Positions 4,874 through 8,274 of a DNA stretch of 8,274 bases are shown in pieces. Below the pieces are notes generated by a model, which was given only the letters and a program-made list of their open reading frames with translations, had not been told where the DNA came from and did no database searches. Location: NCBI GenBank assembly GCA_021791345.1, contig JAJYWT010000135.1, forward strand, positions 1 through 8,274. The letters are read 5' to 3'. How positions within the stretch are numbered: position 1 is the first letter of the stretch; the number at the start of each line of letters is the position of its first letter. This stretch comes from a bacterium (GTDB lineage Bacteria; Chloroflexota; Dormibacteria; UBA8260; Bog-877). Both the position numbers and the translations under genes were made by a program.

Positions 4874-6322
4874 TCAGCTGCCGGTGCCGTAGTCGGTCGT
4901 GGTCTTCGCCGGGGTGTCGAATCCGTCGTAGGGGGTGCCGAGGTACGGGAACGAGCTCAGGTAGGTCACCCCGATGCTGGAGAGGGAGGCAGGAGTGTTG
5001 GTGGCGGGATCTATCACCGGGTAGATCTCCCCGGCCGCCTTGTCCGGGGTGTAGCTCTTGTCCACCAGGGCATAGGTGAGCCCGGCCAGGGCCCGCAGCT
5101 CGATGGTGGTCACATCGTCGAAGACGCGCCGGCCGTTGGGGAAGCCGGCCACGTCGCCACCCAAAAGGCCCAGGAGGCTGGGGTTGCTGCTGGGCGCGTA
5201 CGCCACGTTCAGGCGGAGAAGGTCGGACTGGGTGCTTCCGGTGTAGTTCTGGAAGCCCGTGACCACCCCCGCCGGCAGGCCGGTGAGCAGGATGGCCACG
5301 ATGTCGGCGCGGGAGGCTCCCGACTTGTTCAGCGCGGCCAGATTGGGGAAGACGTCGGGATAGAGGGTGGGCAGAAGGGAGGCCAGCGCGGGGTGCTCAT
5401 AGTCGGCAGCGAACTGGCTGTCGTCCTGCGGCATCCGGGAGTTCCAGGAGTCCTTGAACCCCATGCCGATCAGCACCTCGTTCACCAAGGGGTTGCCGAG
5501 CCGGGAGATCTGCGAGTAGGGGCCGACCGTCTGGGTGATCCCGCCGGACTCCAGGGTCACCTTCTGGCGCAGCGAACGCGCCCACACCCCGATCGTCGAC
5601 CGGGGGTCGGTCGGCGAGCTGCCGCTGTAGTTGCCCTGCAGCAGCTGGGTCTTGGGGACCTGGATGGCGATGGTGTGGACGTTCTTGCCCGCCCCGGAGT
5701 TCACCCCCGGAGTCGCGCTTCCGCCCCCCAGCCACACTTCCTGGAACGGCCGCAGGTCGCCCAGGTTGAAGATGGCCCCGAGGTCGACGTAGAAGCCCTC
5801 GGCGCGCTGGCCGGCGAAGATCTTGGTACCGGGCGCAGCCGCCGGAGCGTAGATCGCGGCCGAGGCGAGCGCGGGGTAGTTGGGGATCGACACCGGTCCG
5901 ATGTTGCACGGAGGGCACGGGACGTGCGTCCCCAGGGTGGTCACGGAGGGCTCCATCCCGTTGCTGTAGTCCACGACCCGGCGCACGGTGTAGAACTGGG
6001 GACGGTTCCAGTTGGCGTCGCTCAGGGAGCTGATCGGGCCGGTGTTGTAGAGGAAGATGTTGTCGTTCCTGACCTCGGTCTCGAACAGGAACTGGTAGAT
6101 GATGTTGGCGTTGCCGTCACCGGTCTGGTCGATCACGATCTCGTAGAGGACGTCGTTGCCGAACTCGTAGAAATTCGGCCCCCCGCCGGGCTCCTCCAGG
6201 GGGATGAAGTTGGCGATGATGGTGACGGTGCTGGGATCGTCGGGGCTCACGAACGCGTAGACATCGGTGTTGTCCGCGACCGGGTCCTTGGCGATGCTCG
6301 GAGCTTCGCGGTGCGATGACAT
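4874..6322 (-). CDS. DUF4331 family protein
   Basis: A 482-residue protein that matches DUF4331 from its first residues: MSSHREAPSIAKDPVADNTD, then VYAFVSPDDPSTVTIIANF and the GGPNFYEFGNDVLYEI segment. Later family blocks are NIGPVSIPNY (140-149), IFAGQRAEGFYVDLGAIFNLGDLRPF (168-193), TIGVWARS (243-250) and the C-terminal SSFPYLGTPYDGF (456-468). The family's function is not established; members are often predicted to be exported. This one has no signal peptide, since the conserved domain begins at residue 1. A CPPC motif sits at residues 136-139, directly before the conserved NIGP block. The ATG at 6322 has AGGAGAT five bases upstream. The gene lies 41 bases after the small Tat-signal gene, almost certainly in one operon, and is followed by a strong hairpin. 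Confidence 0.92.
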   Translation of the reverse strand: MSSHREAPSIAKDPVADNTDVYAFVSPDDPSTVTIIANFIPLEEPGGGPNFYEFGNDVLYEIVIDQTGDGNANIIYQFLFETEVRNDNIFLYNTGPISSLSDANWNRPQFYTVRRVVDYSNGMEPSVTTLGTHVPCPPCNIGPVSIPNYPALASAAIYAPAAAPGTKIFAGQRAEGFYVDLGAIFNLGDLRPFQEVWLGGGSATPGVNSGAGKNVHTIAIQVPKTQLLQGNYSGSSPTDPRSTIGVWARSLRQKVTLESGGITQTVGPYSQISRLGNPLVNEVLIGMGFKDSWNSRMPQDDSQFAADYEHPALASLLPTLYPDVFPNLAALNKSGASRADIVAILLTGLPAGVVTGFQNYTGSTQSDLLRLNVAYAPSSNPSLLGLLGGDVAGFPNGRRVFDDVTTIELRALAGLTYALVDKSYTPDKAAGEIYPVIDPATNTPASLSSIGVTYLSSFPYLGTPYDGFDTPAKTTTDYGTGS

Positions 6323-6363
6323 GGTTATCTCCTAATCAATTGCGGCTGGATTCTGCAGCCGGC

Positions 6364-6639
6364 CTAGCGCGATGCCCGGAGCAGTTCGCGCGCCAGCGCG
6401 GGGTTGTGATAGGTCACCTCCCTGGTGCCCGACATCAAGGTGATGTCACCGGTGTTGGCGTCGCTGATGTGCGCCACCACCGGCCCTTCCTGGGAGACCC
6501 GCCCCATCGGCACCGCGGGGGTGACCTTGCTGGGCTTGGCTCCGTTGCGAAGGAAGCTGGGCACGGTGGCGGCCACGCCGACCGCAGCCGCGCCGACTCC
6601 AGCTCGCTTCAGGAACGTGCGTCGTGTTACGGGGTCCAT
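6364..6639 (-). CDS. Small Tat-signal protein, partner of DUF4331 gene
   Basis: This 91-residue protein opens with a twin-arginine signal, TRRTFLKRAG at residues 5-14, followed by a hydrophobic alanine/valine/glycine stretch to about residue 27. The mature part of about 60 residues carries GPVVAHISDANTGDITLMSG and TREVTYHNPALARELLRA, a short beta-rich segment with a C-terminal helix. I know no function for it; proteins of this build occur in high-GC bacteria as short Tat-signal proteins. The ATG at 6639 is chosen because GAGGAGAT precedes it at a good distance and the Tat motif starts right after. The open frame continues upstream to 6957 without signal-like content. The ribosome site (AGGAGATAA) resembles that of the DUF4331 gene, suggesting matched translation. 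The Tat signal implies export of a folded protein, possibly together with DUF4331 as a passenger; that is inference. Confidence 0.88.
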   Translation of the reverse strand: MDPVTRRTFLKRAGVGAAAVGVAATVPSFLRNGAKPSKVTPAVPMGRVSQEGPVVAHISDANTGDITLMSGTREVTYHNPALARELLRASR

Positions 6640-6968
6640 CCTTATCTCCTCTGCTCCGAAATTGACCAGCGCGGTGAGCCGCGCCCTGTGTGCGGGATTG
6701 GGACCCGGCCCGCCCGGGATCCGGACTGCTGGCGGTGCACTCGCCCCGACGCGGTATACGGGTGAGCGGCTGCGGCGGATCAAACGGGCGGGGATCGGCG
6801 GCCACCGCGTGCTCCGCCACGGACCCGCTTCCATCGCCTGGGAGAGCCCCAGGGACGGTCCGGTGCGCAGCAGGCGTTGGAGCCGGTTTGGACGGCCCCC
6901 ACCCTTGGCCCCGGGCGCATACTGGGTCGCTCGGCCAGGTGTGTCAGCCGGACCCAATGGAGGAGGAG
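6640..6968. other. Divergent intergenic region
   Basis: This stretch of about 330 bases separates the leftward Tat-protein/DUF4331 operon from the rightward methyltransferase, so it must hold promoters for both. For the leftward side a weak pair, TTGATC and TATACC at a long 19-base spacing (about 6782-6752), is visible on the minus strand. For the rightward side CATACT at 6918-6923 could be a -10, but no -35 stands at the right distance. Frames in both directions stay open by base composition only. I see no clear repeat or operator. Confidence 0.4.
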
Positions 6969-7727
6969 ATGGAGTCGGAGCTAATTCCGTTCACCGCCCA
7001 CAACATCCAGCTTCCCGATGGGACCCTCACCCGTCCCGGCGTCCCCACGACCGCCCAGGAACCGGTGACCAGGGCGGTGCTGCGCACCCTCGACATCTTC
7101 TTCCCACCGGCGGCGCGGACCCAGGCCTCGATCGTCGACCTGGGCTGCCTGGAGGGGGGCTACACGGTCGAGTTCGCCCGCGCCGGCTTCCAGGCGACCG
7201 GCCTGGAGGCGCGCCAGCAAAATTACGCTCGCTGCCAGTTGGTGGCGGCGGAGCTGGGCCTGGGGAACCTGCAATTCGCGCGCGACGATGCGCGCAACCT
7301 GGCGAACTATCCCCGCTTCGACGTCATCTTCTGCAGCGGCCTGCTCTACCATCTGGACCGGCCGGCCACCTACCTGCGCCTGCTGGCGCAGCGGTCCCGC
7401 AGGCTCCTGATCCTGCAGACCCACTACTCTCTGCCGCGGTCCGTGCCGCCCCAGTTCCAGCTGTCGGAGCTGGTGCAGCACGACGGTTACTGGGGACGCT
7501 GGTACCGGGAGTTCTCCGATGATCCAGATCCGGGTGAGGTCGAGGCATCCAACTGGAGCAGCTACGGCAATGCGCGCTCGTTCTGGCTGGAGCGCAACCA
7601 CCTGCTCCAGGCGATCCGGGACGCCGGATTCCAAACCGTCTACGAGCAGCTGGATTTCGTGAGCAACAACGTCACCGACCGCTACATCGAGGAGCAGCAC
7701 CGCAGTCTGTTCGTGGCGGTGCACTGA
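6969..7727 (+). CDS. Class I SAM-dependent methyltransferase
   Basis: A 252-residue methyltransferase. The S-adenosylmethionine-binding motif I is IVDLGCLEGGYTVEFA (55-70), the acidic residue ending the second strand is Glu80 in TGLEAR, DDARNL (106-111) follows strand three, and DVIFCSGLLYHLDRP (118-132) is the motif IV region. SFWLERNHLLQAIRDAGF (204-221) is a late helix typical of Methyltransf_11/23-type enzymes. The substrate is unknown; the glycosyltransferase 126 bases downstream suggests a sugar, glycan or glycosylated metabolite. The ATG at 6969 is preferred because GGAGGA lies four bases upstream. The in-frame ATG at 6957 would add MEEE and has no ribosome site. The much longer open frame upstream is low-complexity and probably untranslated. 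Confidence 0.88.
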   Translation: MESELIPFTAHNIQLPDGTLTRPGVPTTAQEPVTRAVLRTLDIFFPPAARTQASIVDLGCLEGGYTVEFARAGFQATGLEARQQNYARCQLVAAELGLGNLQFARDDARNLANYPRFDVIFCSGLLYHLDRPATYLRLLAQRSRRLLILQTHYSLPRSVPPQFQLSELVQHDGYWGRWYREFSDDPDPGEVEASNWSSYGNARSFWLERNHLLQAIRDAGFQTVYEQLDFVSNNVTDRYIEEQHRSLFVAVH

Positions 7728-7852
7728 GTCCCGTCGAAGCGGTCCGGCCACGGAAACGGCTGGGCGCGCGGTGGATCGGTGCGGCCTCGTCTGGCTGGCA
7801 CCTTCCCATGCGCCCACTGAGGGCCGAAGCGCGTCGGGGGGCTGTCTCTATC

Positions 7853-8274
7853 ATGACCGCCGTGGAGGCAGTGGTGGGGGCTTCGGAGGTCGAACCGGCC
7901 AGGGTGCAGATCCAGGTCGTCCTGTACCACTCCACCCGCTGGTTGTCCCGGCTGCTGACCGGCCTGCGCCGGCTGGCGCCGCCTCCCGGAGGGATGGTGA
8001 TCCGTTTTTACGACAACAGCCCCGATCCAAGGACCGAGTCGGCGATCGCCGACTCGAGGCTCAGCGCCACCTACCAGCCCTCTCCCGCCGGCAATCTCGG
8101 GTTCGGCCCAGCCCACAACCGACTGGCCGCCGAGGCACCCCCTGGCTGCGAGTACCTGGTGTTTCTCAATCCGGATGCCCTACCTCAATGGGATTGCCTC
8201 GAGGAGCTGGTCCACACCGCAGACCGCGCGCCCCGGGCGGGCCTGGTCGAGGCGGCGCAGTTCCCGATCGAGCA
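7853..8274 (+). CDS. GT2-family glycosyltransferase, N-terminal part
   Basis: The frame runs off the window end, giving 140 residues of a family 2 (GT-A fold) glycosyltransferase of the rhamnosyltransferase-like kind. Visible are the first strand IQVVLYHS (20-27), FYDNSPD (52-58), the family signature GNLGFGPAHN (80-89) and LVFLNPDALP (102-111), where NPDA takes the place of the DXD metal and nucleotide-sugar site. It would transfer a sugar from a nucleotide-sugar donor onto a surface polymer or small molecule. The start is uncertain: ATG at 7853 has no strong ribosome site, and an in-frame ATG at 7808 would add 15 residues. It follows the methyltransferase on the same strand with no terminator seen between them, so the two are probably cotranscribed. 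Confidence 0.86.
   Translation, partial: MTAVEAVVGASEVEPARVQIQVVLYHSTRWLSRLLTGLRRLAPPPGGMVIRFYDNSPDPRTESAIADSRLSATYQPSPAGNLGFGPAHNRLAAEAPPGCEYLVFLNPDALPQWDCLEELVHTADRAPRAGLVEAAQFPIE

Noticed and set aside
4751..6319. Plus-strand open frame of 522 codons opposite the DUF4331 gene
   Set aside because: The opposite strand matches DUF4331 along its whole length. This frame mirrors its codon bias and has no recognisable domain.
6425..7522. Plus-strand frame of 365 codons crossing the Tat-protein gene and the methyltransferase
   Set aside because: It lies in the wrong frame of the methyltransferase and antisense to a clear Tat-signal gene. Its content is low-complexity G/P/R/A.
1..8274. CRISPR array, tRNA, rRNA, insertion sequence or prophage genes
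   Set aside because: No short direct repeats with regular spacers, no tRNA-like cloverleaf, and no transposase or integrase features were seen on either strand.

Overview
The window is high-GC DNA (roughly two thirds G+C by eye) with dense genes on both strands. It has bacterial Shine-Dalgarno sites, TTGACA/TANNNT promoters and UGA used as a normal stop. The gene set (BioY, SufU-type Fe-S assembly, a DUF4331 protein with a small Tat-signal partner, secreted proteins with P-x-RI-x-DTR repeats, a possible c-di-AMP riboswitch) fits a Gram-positive-type lineage such as Actinobacteria, or the Dormibacterota/Chloroflexota. I cannot name a species. There are no tRNA, rRNA, CRISPR or transposase genes, and nothing looks phage-like.

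Left part (1-1873): bioY, a biotin-uptake S component, lies on the plus strand. Its promoter places the transcription start on the ATG, so it is probably leaderless. It converges with, and overlaps by 7 bases, a minus-strand pair sufU-sufT for Fe-S cluster assembly and maturation. A strong intrinsic terminator sits directly upstream of sufU. It ends the transcript of a very small minus-strand reading frame (1740 to 1588) that has an excellent ribosome binding site but an interrupted frame.

Middle part (1874-4873): one large minus-strand gene encodes a secreted protein with a signal peptide, three about 115-residue DTR repeats, two cysteine-bearing beta-rich segments and a C-terminal C39-like papain-fold peptidase domain. 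Its long upstream region carries sequences resembling the c-di-AMP (ydaO/yuaA) riboswitch, which in Gram-positive bacteria often controls cell-wall hydrolases.

Right part (4874-8274): a minus-strand operon encodes a 91-residue Tat-signal protein followed by a DUF4331 protein without its own signal peptide, closed by a GC-rich hairpin. Divergent from it, on the plus strand, are a SAM-dependent methyltransferase and the start of a GT2-family glycosyltransferase cut by the window edge, probably part of a cell-surface glycan or secondary-metabolite glycosylation locus.

The items most worth a second look are the candidate riboswitch and the secreted peptidase behind it, the Tat-protein/DUF4331 pair as a possible export partnership, and the small interrupted peptide gene whose UGA is preceded by a Shine-Dalgarno-like GGAGGG.
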